NCBI GenBank assembly: GCA_029262235.1
Contig: JAJCZU010000004.1
Span: forward strand, 927,231 to 991,230
Length of the DNA stretch: 64,000 nt
Source: Candidatus Eiseniibacteriota bacterium
GTDB lineage: Bacteria; Orphanbacterota; Orphanbacteria; Orphanbacterales; Orphanbacteraceae
Direction: 5' to 3'
Shown: positions 42,163-51,767 of the stretch, piece by piece
How the letters are laid out: every line of letters starts with the position of its first letter
How positions within the stretch are numbered: the first letter of the stretch is position 1
Translations under genes and position numbers: made by a program
Notes under the pieces: generated by a model
Told to the model about the DNA's origin: nothing
The model's database searches: none
The model's input: only the letters and a program-made list of their open reading frames with translations

Positions 42163-44039
42163 TGGCGGCGGCGTCCCGGCCATTTTCCGTCGCGCGTTTC
42201 GGGCCCGTGGCGTGCGGCGCGCTGGCGCTGCTCGCGCTCGCGTTCTTCGCCGGGCGTCCGCCCACATGGTTCTACGCGCTCGGCTGGGCGGCGGATCTCA
42301 CGCCCGGGATCCGATTCACCTGGATCGCCGTTTCCCTGGCGCTGCTCGCGATCGCCGTAATGCCGGCCTGGCAGCTTCGTCTCGCCCGCATGGCGCGCCC
42401 CGTGCCCCCGTTTCTGCTGATGGCCGTTCCGCTCGTGCTGCTCGCTGTTCGGTTTCGGTCCGTCACGCATTTCTGGGGAGACGGATGGCTGATCCTGACG
42501 TTCATCGAAGATGAGCCCCCCGGTCGGCTGCGCCCGGGGCTCGGCACCATATACGCCCTGCGCGCCCTGTATCGCGCCGTCATCGCCATGGGGCTGCCGA
42601 ATCCGGGGGAGACCACGTTTCTCATCGCCGGAATCGCGGGGGCGCTGCTGACGGCCTGGGCGATCGTGCGCCTGATCCGGGCCACCGGCGCCGCGTGGAT
42701 CGCGCCGCTCGTATTGACGACGGCTTCCGTTCAGCTTTTCTTCGGCTACATCGAAAACTACACGCTCGCCACCGCGTTTCTGGCGGCGTGGGTCGTCGAG
42801 ACCCTTCTCGAAGTTCGCGGGGGCAAGCGCCCCGGCCTGTCGTGGCTCTGGCTCCTGCTCGGGGCGGGGGCGCATGCCGCGGTGCTGCTCATGCTGCCGC
42901 TCCAGATCCTGCGCTACTTTCCGGCGCGCTATCGCGTACGTCTGGCGCTGCTCATGGCGCCGCTCTTTTTCCTGGCGACGCCGACCGCGATCGAGCTCGG
43001 CATGCGCGGCTACTTCGTGGCCTGGACAATGACGACGCGGGCGGGGAAGGAGCTCGGGTTTCTTTCGATGCCGCACTTCCGGTTCATTGCAAATCAGTTC
43101 ATCTGGTTCGTACCCGCCGTGTTGCTGTTCGGGGCATGGACACTGGGCCGCGTGCGAAGCGCCGCGAAAGGCCCGGACCGGGAGCGCGAGACCGAACAGT
43201 GGGCGTTCGCCATCGCGCTGCTCTGGGTCGCGTTCTGTATCACCGTGCGTCCGTGGCTCGGCGCCCGCGACTGGGATCTCGTTTCGTGGTTTTCGATTCC
43301 ACTCGCGGTCGCGGTGGGACTGCGCATGCTGCGGCTTCCGAAGATCGAACACGCCTCGCTCGTATGGAGCGCCCTCGCTCTCGGTTTCGTGTTCGTGTTT
43401 CCCTGGGTGGCCGGGAACGCACCCGATGGCAAGGGAGACGACCGCGTTGCCCGCCTCGTGATTCACGACGAGCATCACTTCATCTTCGGAAAGAAGGCGC
43501 ATCTTCCCAAGCTCGCCTGGCTCTACTTTGAAATGGGGCGGGAAGATCTCGGACGCATGCTTTATGAGGAAAGTGTTCGTCGGGTGCCGAACTCCTCGAT
43601 CGGGCGCGGCAACTGGGGCATTCTGTGCTGGCTCGACGGGAACTACGCCGAGGCCGAGGAGAACCTCGCATTCGCGGCGCAGGATCTCGACGACTCGCCC
43701 CCGATCCACTACTATCTCGGCGCTGCAAAATTTCATATGCAGAAGGAAGATCTCGGCGAGAGCGATTTCCGGCGATTCCTCGCCCTCGATCCCGGCAATC
43801 CGTCGGGCGCGAGCTATCTGGGACGAGTCTGCCTCGTGACCGGGCGTTGGAACGAAGCGATCGATCAGCTGCTTGTCGCGTACGGGCAGTTCCCGACCGA
43901 CCCCGACCTCAATTACTGGATCGCGCGCGCGCAGTACGGGGCCGAGAACTTCGGGCAGGCGCGCGAGTTCGCGGAGCGGGCGCTTCGCCTGCGCCCGGGT
44001 TTCGAAGAGGCGGAACGGATCGTGCGCGCGACGCAATAG
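42162..44039 (+). CDS. GT-C-like membrane protein with C-terminal TPR repeats
   Basis: A 625-residue protein with about eleven helices in residues 10-425, then tetratricopeptide repeats in about 450-625 ('YFEMGREDLGRMLYEESVRR', 'WDGNYAEAEENL'-like units and 'YLGRVCLVTGRWNEAIDQL'). An acidic pair lies in the first large loop ('SVTHFWGDGWLILTF'), as in polyprenyl-phosphate dependent glycosyltransferases. The domain order mirrors the protein at 26128-28137, so the two are likely distant paralogues. It is translationally coupled to the methyltransferase before it. Confidence 0.82.
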   Translation: MAAASRPFSVARFGPVACGALALLALAFFAGRPPTWFYALGWAADLTPGIRFTWIAVSLALLAIAVMPAWQLRLARMARPVPPFLLMAVPLVLLAVRFRSVTHFWGDGWLILTFIEDEPPGRLRPGLGTIYALRALYRAVIAMGLPNPGETTFLIAGIAGALLTAWAIVRLIRATGAAWIAPLVLTTASVQLFFGYIENYTLATAFLAAWVVETLLEVRGGKRPGLSWLWLLLGAGAHAAVLLMLPLQILRYFPARYRVRLALLMAPLFFLATPTAIELGMRGYFVAWTMTTRAGKELGFLSMPHFRFIANQFIWFVPAVLLFGAWTLGRVRSAAKGPDRERETEQWAFAIALLWVAFCITVRPWLGARDWDLVSWFSIPLAVAVGLRMLRLPKIEHASLVWSALALGFVFVFPWVAGNAPDGKGDDRVARLVIHDEHHFIFGKKAHLPKLAWLYFEMGREDLGRMLYEESVRRVPNSSIGRGNWGILCWLDGNYAEAEENLAFAAQDLDDSPPIHYYLGAAKFHMQKEDLGESDFRRFLALDPGNPSGASYLGRVCLVTGRWNEAIDQLLVAYGQFPTDPDLNYWIARAQYGAENFGQAREFAERALRLRPGFEEAERIVRATQ

Positions 44040-44091
44040 CGCACAGCGCGGCACGGCTGGCTACGGCGTCGCGCTGCATTCCGTAGCGCTC

Positions 44092-46962
44092 CTACCGCTT
44101 GGTCGAAGTCTGCTGGAGGTCGATCACCTTGGTCGGGCTCTCGACGTCGAAGTGAAAGCTGAAGTCGCTCGAAACCCCGTCGATCGCCGGCGGGGCGGTC
44201 GAGGTCACGCGGTAATGATACGTCGCGTCGTGTGTCGGGAAGATCGTGATCGAATGATTCGTGACATACGCGGGATCGTAGGCCGATCCGGTATAGCTCG
44301 CTGTCGAACCGTACTCCACCTGCGAATCCGACGGGATGTCCGTGGTCCATGTGATCGTGACGGCGTACGTGCCGACGCCGGACGCGTAGGCGATGACCCC
44401 CGTAATCTGAATCGCGGACGGGGGCGGTCCGATGGCGGTGCCGTCGTCATTGAATGCGAGGATGCCCGCGTTGGACGAGGTCGGTGCCGGCGTGATCAGT
44501 TCGTCGATCCCGGCGCCCGGATTCGGCATGCCGTCCTGGCGAATGTAAATCGTGGCGCCCGAGCGATACACCCGGTACGTCGTATTCTTTTTCAGATTGC
44601 AGATCATGTGCAGGGCGGCCGTGTCATGCCCCGCCACCGTGTACGTCACGGAATCGAGACCGGCGAGTTCCGCACGCGAGAACAGGATCACGCGGTCGTT
44701 CACGATTTCGGCGCCCACCATCTGACTCGTTTCGATCAGGTTCGTTTCCGGGATGTTCTGCACCGTGTTGTCGACCGGGTAGAGCACGTTCAGAAACAGG
44801 TCGTCCGTCCGCGGCGTTGAAGCTTCGACTTCGATCCGTCCCCAGCCCGGCGTCGCGCGTGTCGTCAGGAAGTTCTCGTTGTACTCGTTGCCCGCGGTCC
44901 AGTCGCCCCAGTAGTAGTTCGCGCCCTGCGTGGGATCGTAGCGGCCCTGACCGTCGAACCCGCCCATCCAGTACGCGTATCCGTTGTCAGAGCGGTTCCG
45001 TCCGCCGATCTTGCGCATCACACGTTCCTTCGGAAGCAGCGCCTTCAGGAAAATCGAGCCGTTGTCGTGCATGTCGTTTCCGTCGGTGGCCTTCGCAAGG
45101 CTCCCGCCCGGGTAATCCCAGATGCCGGCTTCGCTGTCGCCCGCGCGCTGTACGCCGCCCGATCCGAAAATCTGCGGATCGGCGGTCACGTGCATGTTCC
45201 AGACCTTCGTGAAGTTCGGATTCGTCGAAACGACGCGATCATAGACGACGAAGAAATTCGGACGTAAATAGACGAACTCTCTTGTGTAGCTGTCGATCTT
45301 CGTCGGGTGAGAGGGGGCGTTTCGCGACGCGGCGAATGCCTCGTAATCATAGGCGCCGAAGAGATCGGCCTGCGAGTACGTGTATTCGTTGTTCGTTTCG
45401 AACGCGAGCATCTCCCCGGCGTGGTACACAGGGTCGTTCTTTACGGTGTTGTAGCTGGGGCCGCTTGAAGGCATCGGCTGACCGCCGTCGTTCGACACGG
45501 CACCGGAAGAGAGACTGGCGGCTCCCCAGTAGAAGTTCTCGCCCGGATCGTAGATCGCCATGCAGTTGTGCGCGGTCGAACGCTGATAGTAGTGCTTGGC
45601 GTGCGATGCCCCTTTGACCGAGCGGTACTGGCCGAAGTAGCCGCTGTCCACGATCAGGTCGCCTTTGCGATGGATCGTAAACGAGCCGGCGTCCTTGTGC
45701 TGATGGCCGTAGAACAGCTTGCCCGCTTCGAACGATGCCCAGGTGGCGTCGCTGTTCCCCAGTTCGCTCATCATATAAACGTGGTCCATGCCGCCGGCTC
45801 CGAGTCGCACCGCTTTCGGCATGTTGGGCGGATCCGCCTCCGGGACCGTGGGATCGTAGAAGATCACGAAGCTCCAGACCCCGGCGTTCTTGTAATGCCC
45901 CGGGGACCGGCTCAGAATATTGTCCCACGAGCGATTCGTATGGCGCTGATTCCAGGGGTCGCGCATCCGTGTCGCCATGATGGCCATGTTCTTCCAGCTG
46001 TCGCCGAAAATCGGGTTGTTGTAATCCTGATTCTCTTCGAGCGTGCCGCGGTGCGGGGGCGTCGAGTAGTAGGTCCACGCCGAATACTCCGCGCCGTATT
46101 TCTGCGCGATCGCCCATCCGTTCACACCGGTCGCGCTCGTGAAAGCTTCGAGAAGCCAGACACGTTCGTCGACGTTCGACGTGGCGTACACAGGGCCGTT
46201 CCAGCCGGGTCCGCCCGCGAAGTCGAGCGCTTTCGCGTATACGTCTTCGATATAAGCGCAGACGCGCTGGTATTCGTTTGCATAGCTGCCGTTGTCTACC
46301 GAGGAGCCCGCAAGCAGCAGCCCGCGGAAGATCGACGTGCAGACCCAGTAGGAGGTCCCGCCGCGCCAGGTCTGCCCGTCGGCGAAACTCGTCTGCGCCG
46401 CTCCGTAGTTCGTTTTCACCTCGGCCAGGTCGCTGGCAGACAGCTTCTCCCAGATCCAGTCGGTCGCCATGGCATATTCGGCGCCGCCTCCGTCGATCGG
46501 CCAGGCCGGGCCGATCACGGCGTTACGAACGAAGGTCCAGTAGGCGTCCTCTTCGAAGCCGCCGCCGCTGTAGTTCGTATCGTTCCAGTATTTATGAATC
46601 TTGTAGGTAAGCGAAATGTTCGGAAGGTCGGCCGCCGCCTTCTTGTTGTTGTTGATCGCGTAGTCGGCGTATTCCTTCAGCTCGACGTAGAACGCGCGAT
46701 GCGTGCCGCCCGGCTTGCACCGCTCGGCGATCGTCGCGATGGTCGTCGACGTAAAGAAGATACGAGGGTGGGTCGCGTTCAGCTGATAGGCACTCGCCGG
46801 CGACGCCACGGCCAGAAGGCCGGCCACGACCGCAAGTGCGGGCAGGAACGCCGCCAGTCGCGCGGCAGACCGCGAAATCGGCGCGGCAGACCGCCGAGCC
46901 TGGTGCCTGAACCGTTTTAAATCGTTGTAAATCAACCGAATCCTGCGCGGAAGGTCCATCAT
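44092..46962 (-). CDS. Heparinase II/III-like polysaccharide lyase with FN3 domain
   Basis: Secreted protein of about 956 residues. The start is taken at 46962, after GGGGG-type ribosome sites; other in-frame ATGs upstream are possible. The signal peptide ends 'AVASPASAYQL'. A helical alpha/alpha toroid-like region leads to 'GHQHKDAGSFTIHRKGDLIV', the signature of the heparinase II/III family, followed by beta-sandwich strands. A FN3-like module sits near the C terminus ('ITWTTDIPSDSQVEYGSTA'). The family cleaves uronic-acid polysaccharides (heparin, alginate). Substrate is unknown. It is presumably degradative or remodels exopolysaccharide. Confidence 0.82.
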   Translation of the reverse strand: MMDLPRRIRLIYNDLKRFRHQARRSAAPISRSAARLAAFLPALAVVAGLLAVASPASAYQLNATHPRIFFTSTTIATIAERCKPGGTHRAFYVELKEYADYAINNNKKAAADLPNISLTYKIHKYWNDTNYSGGGFEEDAYWTFVRNAVIGPAWPIDGGGAEYAMATDWIWEKLSASDLAEVKTNYGAAQTSFADGQTWRGGTSYWVCTSIFRGLLLAGSSVDNGSYANEYQRVCAYIEDVYAKALDFAGGPGWNGPVYATSNVDERVWLLEAFTSATGVNGWAIAQKYGAEYSAWTYYSTPPHRGTLEENQDYNNPIFGDSWKNMAIMATRMRDPWNQRHTNRSWDNILSRSPGHYKNAGVWSFVIFYDPTVPEADPPNMPKAVRLGAGGMDHVYMMSELGNSDATWASFEAGKLFYGHQHKDAGSFTIHRKGDLIVDSGYFGQYRSVKGASHAKHYYQRSTAHNCMAIYDPGENFYWGAASLSSGAVSNDGGQPMPSSGPSYNTVKNDPVYHAGEMLAFETNNEYTYSQADLFGAYDYEAFAASRNAPSHPTKIDSYTREFVYLRPNFFVVYDRVVSTNPNFTKVWNMHVTADPQIFGSGGVQRAGDSEAGIWDYPGGSLAKATDGNDMHDNGSIFLKALLPKERVMRKIGGRNRSDNGYAYWMGGFDGQGRYDPTQGANYYWGDWTAGNEYNENFLTTRATPGWGRIEVEASTPRTDDLFLNVLYPVDNTVQNIPETNLIETSQMVGAEIVNDRVILFSRAELAGLDSVTYTVAGHDTAALHMICNLKKNTTYRVYRSGATIYIRQDGMPNPGAGIDELITPAPTSSNAGILAFNDDGTAIGPPPSAIQITGVIAYASGVGTYAVTITWTTDIPSDSQVEYGSTASYTGSAYDPAYVTNHSITIFPTHDATYHYRVTSTAPPAIDGVSSDFSFHFDVESPTKVIDLQQTSTKR

Positions 46963-47077
46963 CCCCCACATCCCCCTTTTCCTCATCCATCGACCGATCC
47001 GGTCGTCGCCTGAATTCCAATTGTGCGTGGTTTTAAGCGGCTCTCGCCACATTGACCGGAGTGGGAAACCAACCATA

Positions 47078-48124
47078 TCACGGCCGGTGCGCGGGGTTCG
47101 CCAAAAAAGAGCTGTCGGTCAGCGTATGCAGGAAGGCGACCAGGTCGTCCACGTCCTGATTCGAGAGGTCGAAACCCGTCCCGGTCGGGATCAGGGGGTC
47201 GACATTCGGCCCCCGCACTCCGCCGGACCGATAGTGCTCGATCACGTCTTCCAGCGTGGCGAAACGCCCGTCGTGCATGTAAGGGGCCGTGACGCCGATG
47301 TTGCGCAGCGTGGGCGTCTTGAACAGCCCGTCGTCAAGCGTGTTTCCGGTGATGACTCCGCGCCCGCGGTCGATGAGCGGGTTCTCGAGTCCGATGGAAT
47401 GAAAATCGTCGTCGGTCAGAAGATCGTTCACACCGTGACAATGAAAACATTCGGCCTGCTCGCTGAAGAACAGATTGTGGCCGCGCCGCTCCGATTCCGT
47501 CAGCTCGACCTCGAACCGCTTCCAGCGATCGTATTTCGATTCGAACGAAACGAGCGTGCGTTCGAACTGCGCGATCGCCATCCGGATGCGGGACTCCGTG
47601 ATGACAGTTGATCCGAATGCGCGCCCGAAGAGCGCCGGGTATTCGTCGTGCGCCTGGACGCGCGCGACGGCCTCGTCCCAGGGGAGGTTCATCTCCTCCT
47701 CGTCCATGACGGGGCCGATGATCTGGTCCTCGAGCGAGAGGCCGCGACCGTCCCAGAACAGAAGATCGTTCCATCCGGCATTGATGATCGGAGGCGCGTT
47801 GCGTATGCCGAGCGCGCCGTCCACGCCGGGCGTGATGACCGCGCTGTCGCCGAACGCGAACTCCGGCTTGTGACATCCGGCGCACGAAAGCGTGCTGTCG
47901 AGGCTGAGCAGGGGGTCGAAGAAGAGGCGCTTTCCGAGCGCGATTCCCTGCAATGTGAGCGGATTCCCCGGGGCGGCGTTCATGGGCGGCAGGCCCTCGA
48001 TCGCGATCGTGATCGTGTCACGCGGGGGGAACGTATCCGCGGGCGCGCCCCCCTGCGGGCTCGCGGGCCCCGAGTCGCCGCATCCCGCCAGCAGCAGAAA
48101 GGCCGAAATCAGCGTGGCATGCAT
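47078..48124 (-). CDS. Di-heme cytochrome c peroxidase-family lipoprotein
   Basis: A 348-residue periplasmic lipoprotein (lipobox 'FLLLAGC', C15). Two heme c sites are visible: C81-A-G-C84-H85 and C226-F-H-C229-H230. An M-H-D-G-R-F segment near 286 carries the distal ligand region. It fits the MauG/CcpA-type group that reduces hydrogen peroxide or modifies protein substrates. Length and the two CxxCH agree with the family. The start at 48124 gives the lipobox; no clear ribosome site precedes it. Located between the lyase and the GT39-like gene, with no shared operon. Confidence 0.88.
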   Translation of the reverse strand: MHATLISAFLLLAGCGDSGPASPQGGAPADTFPPRDTITIAIEGLPPMNAAPGNPLTLQGIALGKRLFFDPLLSLDSTLSCAGCHKPEFAFGDSAVITPGVDGALGIRNAPPIINAGWNDLLFWDGRGLSLEDQIIGPVMDEEEMNLPWDEAVARVQAHDEYPALFGRAFGSTVITESRIRMAIAQFERTLVSFESKYDRWKRFEVELTESERRGHNLFFSEQAECFHCHGVNDLLTDDDFHSIGLENPLIDRGRGVITGNTLDDGLFKTPTLRNIGVTAPYMHDGRFATLEDVIEHYRSGGVRGPNVDPLIPTGTGFDLSNQDVDDLVAFLHTLTDSSFLANPAHRP

Positions 48125-48294
48125 TGCTCGACGGAATATGAGGGTCAATGAAGGCCTCGATGGGATGGCGGAGTTGAACGGGGGTAACACGCTACAATCT
48201 AGTGTATTCTCGATTCCTGCTCCGGACAAGGGGTCCGTTCTCTCATCATTCGGTCTGTTTTGCCGATGATTCGACAGATACAGAGAGGCTATGT

Positions 48295-50229
48295 GTGGAA
48301 GATCGAAGTGTTCGACAAAAGGCGCTGTTGCTGCTCGCCCTCGTGGCGGCGACGGCGATCTACGCGTGGATCCTTCCGCAGCGCTACGTAACGCCTGACG
48401 AAGGCGCCCATCTCATGAGCGCCCGCCGCATTCTGCTCGGCGAGTTCCCGTGCGTCGACTATTCTTCGCGCCAGCCGTTTTACGTTCTCGTTCACGCGAT
48501 CCCCCAGATCTTTTTCGGACAGAGCCTCGACGCGGGGCGCTGGGTCTCGGTCTTCATGACGATCGGGGCGGGGCTTCTGGCATTCAGCATGGCGCGCGGC
48601 AGAAATGATCTCGCCGGACCGCTGGCCGCCATGTTTTTTCTGTTCTCGCCGCTGACGATTCACTACGCAACCGTAGTCCAGACGCAGCCCGTCGTGATCG
48701 TAACGAGCGGTCTTGCCATATTGCTCTCGATTCGAAAGCGGGGGAACTGGGACTATCTCGTCGGACTTCTGCTGGCCGCTTCCTTCTATGTGCGCGAATC
48801 GGGGCACGCGGCGACGGCGGCGATTTTCTGCGTGTTTCTCTTCTCGCGCGAATGGCGTCGCATGCGCACGGTGGCTCTCGGCTATGTGGGCGGCATTTTT
48901 CTCTGCTACCTGATCTACGCCACGCGGATTTCGCCTCTCGCATTCTGGGATTCCCGTTTGAACCCCGTCTGGCTCGTTGTATACAGCATGCGGAAGCTCA
49001 TGTGGAAGTTCGCCCCCGGCGGTGCGGACGATTCGATGGACGAAACGGAAATCATGAACGATGCGACCGAAACGGGCGGCGACTTCCTGTTCGAACCCGA
49101 CAGCTATCTCTTCCTGATCGTTGCCGCGCGGATGCTCTTCGGTCCGATCGCGCTCTTCGTGGCGGGCTGGTCGCTCGGCATTCCCGCGAAGCTCGGCGAG
49201 CAGGGCCGGCGTACCGCGATCATGATCACGACATGGATTTTCTTCCTGACTCTCTTCTATACGTACTGGTATCTCGTGCGCGGTTTCTATCCCGGTTATC
49301 TGCGTGAGTTCGAACTGCCGATGGCCGTTCTCGGCGGGATGGTGGTCGGGCATACGATCCAGAAGACGGGGCTCCGCTTCTGGCACGCCGCTCCGCTTGC
49401 GGCGTTTCTCGTTGTTGCCGTGCAGATCACGCGGCTTCGGTTCCCGGTCTGGATCGAACCGCTCACGCTTGCCTTTGCGGGCGCGATCGGCCTGATCGTG
49501 CTTGCCCGCGGCATTCCGCGTGAACGGGACGACTGGATGCGCATGGCGGCCGCGATCGGTACGCTCGGTGTCGTGTTCGTGCTTCGGCGTGCGGGGGGCC
49601 CGCTTGCGCACATGGCGCACGGACCGCTCCTGTTCTTGATTCTGCTGCTTGCGGCCATGCTGCTTCTTCTTGCGGGACGGCGATCGGACCAGGGCCGCCA
49701 GGGGCGCCTTCTGGCCGCGCTTGCATTCGCCGGGATCATTGTCGCCGCAGACTCGTGGTACCAGAAGGGGGGCATGAGTTTTCACGGCCGGTGGACGCGG
49801 AGTATGGTCGATGAAGTATCCGCGGTAGTCCGTGAGAATTCCAATCCAGACGACGAAGTCATGTCGGGCGGCATGATCTGGACGTTTCTCGCCGATCGCA
49901 AGCCCTTCCAGAACGCGAACCACCCGCTCGGCTTTTATGATGTCGATATCGACTCCCCCGAGTCGGACTACTGGTTCGAGCACTACAGGAATCATCCGCC
50001 CGCGATCGTCGTGCTCGACTCCTATACGGAGCGCATCTTCTTCAAGAGTACGGCGCTGCACGAAGCGATCGAGCGGGACTATCGCCCCGTATTCGAAAAA
50101 GGCGACGATCCGCACGTGACGGTTCTGCTTCACAGGAGCCGCGGACTTCCCCTTTCGAAGGCCCCGGCGCCATCCGAACCGGCGCCATCCGAACCGGCAT
50201 CGCTTGCGAATCAGGCCGCCTCTCACTGA
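48295..50229 (+). CDS. GT39-like membrane glycosyltransferase
   Basis: A 644-residue protein with GTG start 48295 and AGAGAGG 6 bases upstream. Around twelve helices, with the GT-C acidic motif 'YVTPDEGAHLMSARRILLGE' in the first periplasmic loop. It is close in outline to ArnT/PMT-type enzymes that use polyprenyl-phosphate sugars. A soluble C-terminal domain (from about residue 500) is followed by a Pro/Ser/Glu tail made of a repeated unit (A-P-S-E-P), encoded by tandem 15-base repeats near 50165-50200. Substrate cannot be read. Confidence 0.83.
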   Translation: MEDRSVRQKALLLLALVAATAIYAWILPQRYVTPDEGAHLMSARRILLGEFPCVDYSSRQPFYVLVHAIPQIFFGQSLDAGRWVSVFMTIGAGLLAFSMARGRNDLAGPLAAMFFLFSPLTIHYATVVQTQPVVIVTSGLAILLSIRKRGNWDYLVGLLLAASFYVRESGHAATAAIFCVFLFSREWRRMRTVALGYVGGIFLCYLIYATRISPLAFWDSRLNPVWLVVYSMRKLMWKFAPGGADDSMDETEIMNDATETGGDFLFEPDSYLFLIVAARMLFGPIALFVAGWSLGIPAKLGEQGRRTAIMITTWIFFLTLFYTYWYLVRGFYPGYLREFELPMAVLGGMVVGHTIQKTGLRFWHAAPLAAFLVVAVQITRLRFPVWIEPLTLAFAGAIGLIVLARGIPRERDDWMRMAAAIGTLGVVFVLRRAGGPLAHMAHGPLLFLILLLAAMLLLLAGRRSDQGRQGRLLAALAFAGIIVAADSWYQKGGMSFHGRWTRSMVDEVSAVVRENSNPDDEVMSGGMIWTFLADRKPFQNANHPLGFYDVDIDSPESDYWFEHYRNHPPAIVVLDSYTERIFFKSTALHEAIERDYRPVFEKGDDPHVTVLLHRSRGLPLSKAPAPSEPAPSEPASLANQAASH

Positions 50230-50285
50230 ACCCGGGCATGATCCCCCCGCGCGCATGGCGAACCCCGATTTTCCCCTCCGGACGC

Positions 50286-50314
50286 TTGACCCTGTGTTCT
50301 AAATGGGCTACTAT
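50286..50314 (+). promoter_or_regulatory. Strong sigma70-type promoter of the sulfate-activation cluster
   Basis: TTGACC (50286-50291), a 17-base spacer and TACTAT (50309-50314). Transcription should start near 50321, giving an mRNA leader of about 55 bases before the RHH gene. The ribosome site GGAG stands at 50361-50364. It is the only promoter seen for the nine genes downstream. Confidence 0.6.
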
Positions 50315-50375
50315 TGGAGCCTTGTCAGAGTGTAATTAGAACCCAAACGGTAATCTGATTGGAGTCCCGAGCCTC

Positions 50376-50597
50376 ATGGCCGATCCACGTGTCACCATCA
50401 AAATCCCACGCCAGCTGTACAACAAGATCGGCGAAGTGATTGCGGATTCGGGGTTTAGCTCCCCAACCGACTTCATCGTCTTCGTCTTGCGGGACCTGGT
50501 GGGAGGGGCGTCCATCGAGCCGTCCCGCGACGGGGAGTCTCCCGAGGAGATTCACGACATCCGGCAGAAGCTCAAGAACCTCGGTTACCTGGAGTAA
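50376..50597 (+). CDS. Small ribbon-helix-helix protein with C-terminal LGY motif
   Basis: A 73-residue protein. 'RVTIKIPRQLYNKIGEVI' is a beta strand plus helix one and 'SPTDFIVFVLRDLVG' is helix two, as in CopG/Arc-type RHH DNA-binding dimers; alternating V-T-I-K-I residues suit the DNA-contacting strand. An acidic linker leads to E-I-H-D-I-R-Q-K-L-K-N-L-G-Y-L-E, a tail shared with the second RHH gene (59293) and APS kinase. As first gene of the cluster it could be an autoregulator, or an adaptor that uses the tail. A 6-base gap separates it from ATP sulfurylase. Confidence 0.8.
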   Translation: MADPRVTIKIPRQLYNKIGEVIADSGFSSPTDFIVFVLRDLVGGASIEPSRDGESPEEIHDIRQKLKNLGYLE

Positions 50598-50603
50598 ATC
50601 AAC

Positions 50604-51767
50604 ATGATCAAAGCGCACGGCGGGAAGCTCATCAATCGCGTCCCGGAAGGAAAAGAACGCGAAGCACTCGAGGAACTCGCTCCGAGTCTTCCGAAGATTC
50701 ATCTGAACGAACGCGAGCTCGCGGACTTCGAAATGATCGCCATCGGCGCGTTTTCGCCGCTCGAAGGATTCATGACCGAAGACGACTATCTCGCCGTCCT
50801 CGATCTGAAGCGCCTCGCGAAGGGACTCCCGTGGACGATCCCGGTCACGCTGTCCGTCAAAGGTGACGACGACTCCGCATTCGAAGAAGGCGCCAAAGTC
50901 GCGCTGGTCGGCCCGGGCGAGGAAATCCTCGGCGTCATGCAGATCGATCAGAAGTTTCACTTCGACAAGGTCGCGGAAGCCGAAAAGGTGCTCCTGACGA
51001 ACGACGAAGCGCATCCCGGCGTCCGGTACCTCGGCACGATCGGCGACAAGTATCTCGGTGGTCCGATCTGGATGCTGCACCGCCCGAAGCACCACAGCTT
51101 CGAGAACTACCGTCTCGATCCGAAAGAAACGCGCGTGCTGTTCAAGGCGAAGGGGTGGGACACGATCGTGGCGTTCCAGACGCGGAACCCGATCCACCGC
51201 GCGCATGAATATCTGCAGAAGTGCGCGCTCGAAGTCACCGACGGCCTGCTGATCCATCCGCTCGTCGGACAGACGCAGAAGGGCGACATTCCTGCCGACA
51301 TCCGCATGGATTGTTACAAGCTGCTGCTCGAGCACTACTATCCGAAGACGCGCACCGCGCTCTCGATCTTCCCGGCCGCCATGCGCTACGCCGGCCCGCG
51401 CGAAGCCGTTTTTCACGCCCTGGTTCGCAAGAACTACGGCTGCTCGCACTTCATCGTCGGCCGCGACCACGCGGGTGTAGGCAGCTATTACGGCACGTAC
51501 GACGCCCACTATATCTTCCTGGAATTCGACCGTTACGAGATCGACATCACGCCGATGTTTTTCGATCACTCGTTCTTTTGCAGGAGATGTGGGAATATGG
51601 GGTCGCAGAAGACGTGCCCGCACGACTCGTCCGATCACGTGTTTCTCAGCGGCACGAAAGTGCGCGAAATGTTAAGTGAGGGGATCATGCCCCCGTCCGA
51701 ATTCACCCGGCCGGAAGTGGCGGAACTCCTGATGAGCTACTACACGAAGGAGAAGGAGACCGCATGA
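50604..51767 (+). CDS. sat: ATP sulfurylase (sulfate adenylyltransferase)
   Basis: A 387-residue homo-oligomeric Sat-type enzyme that makes APS from ATP and sulfate. The nucleotide/sulfate motifs are 'QTRNPIHRAHE' at 192-202 and 'IVGRDHAGVG' at 284-293. A zinc site of the form C326-x2-C329-x8-C338-x-H340 is visible, as in many prokaryotic Sat proteins. No GTPase subunit (CysN) is present, so this is the Sat rather than the CysDN type. It overlaps the next gene's start as ATGA, and APS kinase lies one gene further on. Without an APS reductase in the window it points to PAPS production. Confidence 0.95.
   Translation: MIKAHGGKLINRVPEGKEREALEELAPSLPKIHLNERELADFEMIAIGAFSPLEGFMTEDDYLAVLDLKRLAKGLPWTIPVTLSVKGDDDSAFEEGAKVALVGPGEEILGVMQIDQKFHFDKVAEAEKVLLTNDEAHPGVRYLGTIGDKYLGGPIWMLHRPKHHSFENYRLDPKETRVLFKAKGWDTIVAFQTRNPIHRAHEYLQKCALEVTDGLLIHPLVGQTQKGDIPADIRMDCYKLLLEHYYPKTRTALSIFPAAMRYAGPREAVFHALVRKNYGCSHFIVGRDHAGVGSYYGTYDAHYIFLEFDRYEIDITPMFFDHSFFCRRCGNMGSQKTCPHDSSDHVFLSGTKVREMLSEGIMPPSEFTRPEVAELLMSYYTKEKETA

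Noticed and set aside
48289..50256. Minus-strand frame of 655 codons opposite the GT39-like gene
   Set aside because: Arg/His/Glu-rich shadow without hydrophobic core or motif; the plus-strand gene has twelve membrane helices and a ribosome site.
50376..50597. Antitoxin of a toxin-antitoxin pair
   Set aside because: RHH proteins are often antitoxins, but no small toxin gene adjoins; the next gene is ATP sulfurylase and the C-terminal motif is shared with enzymes.
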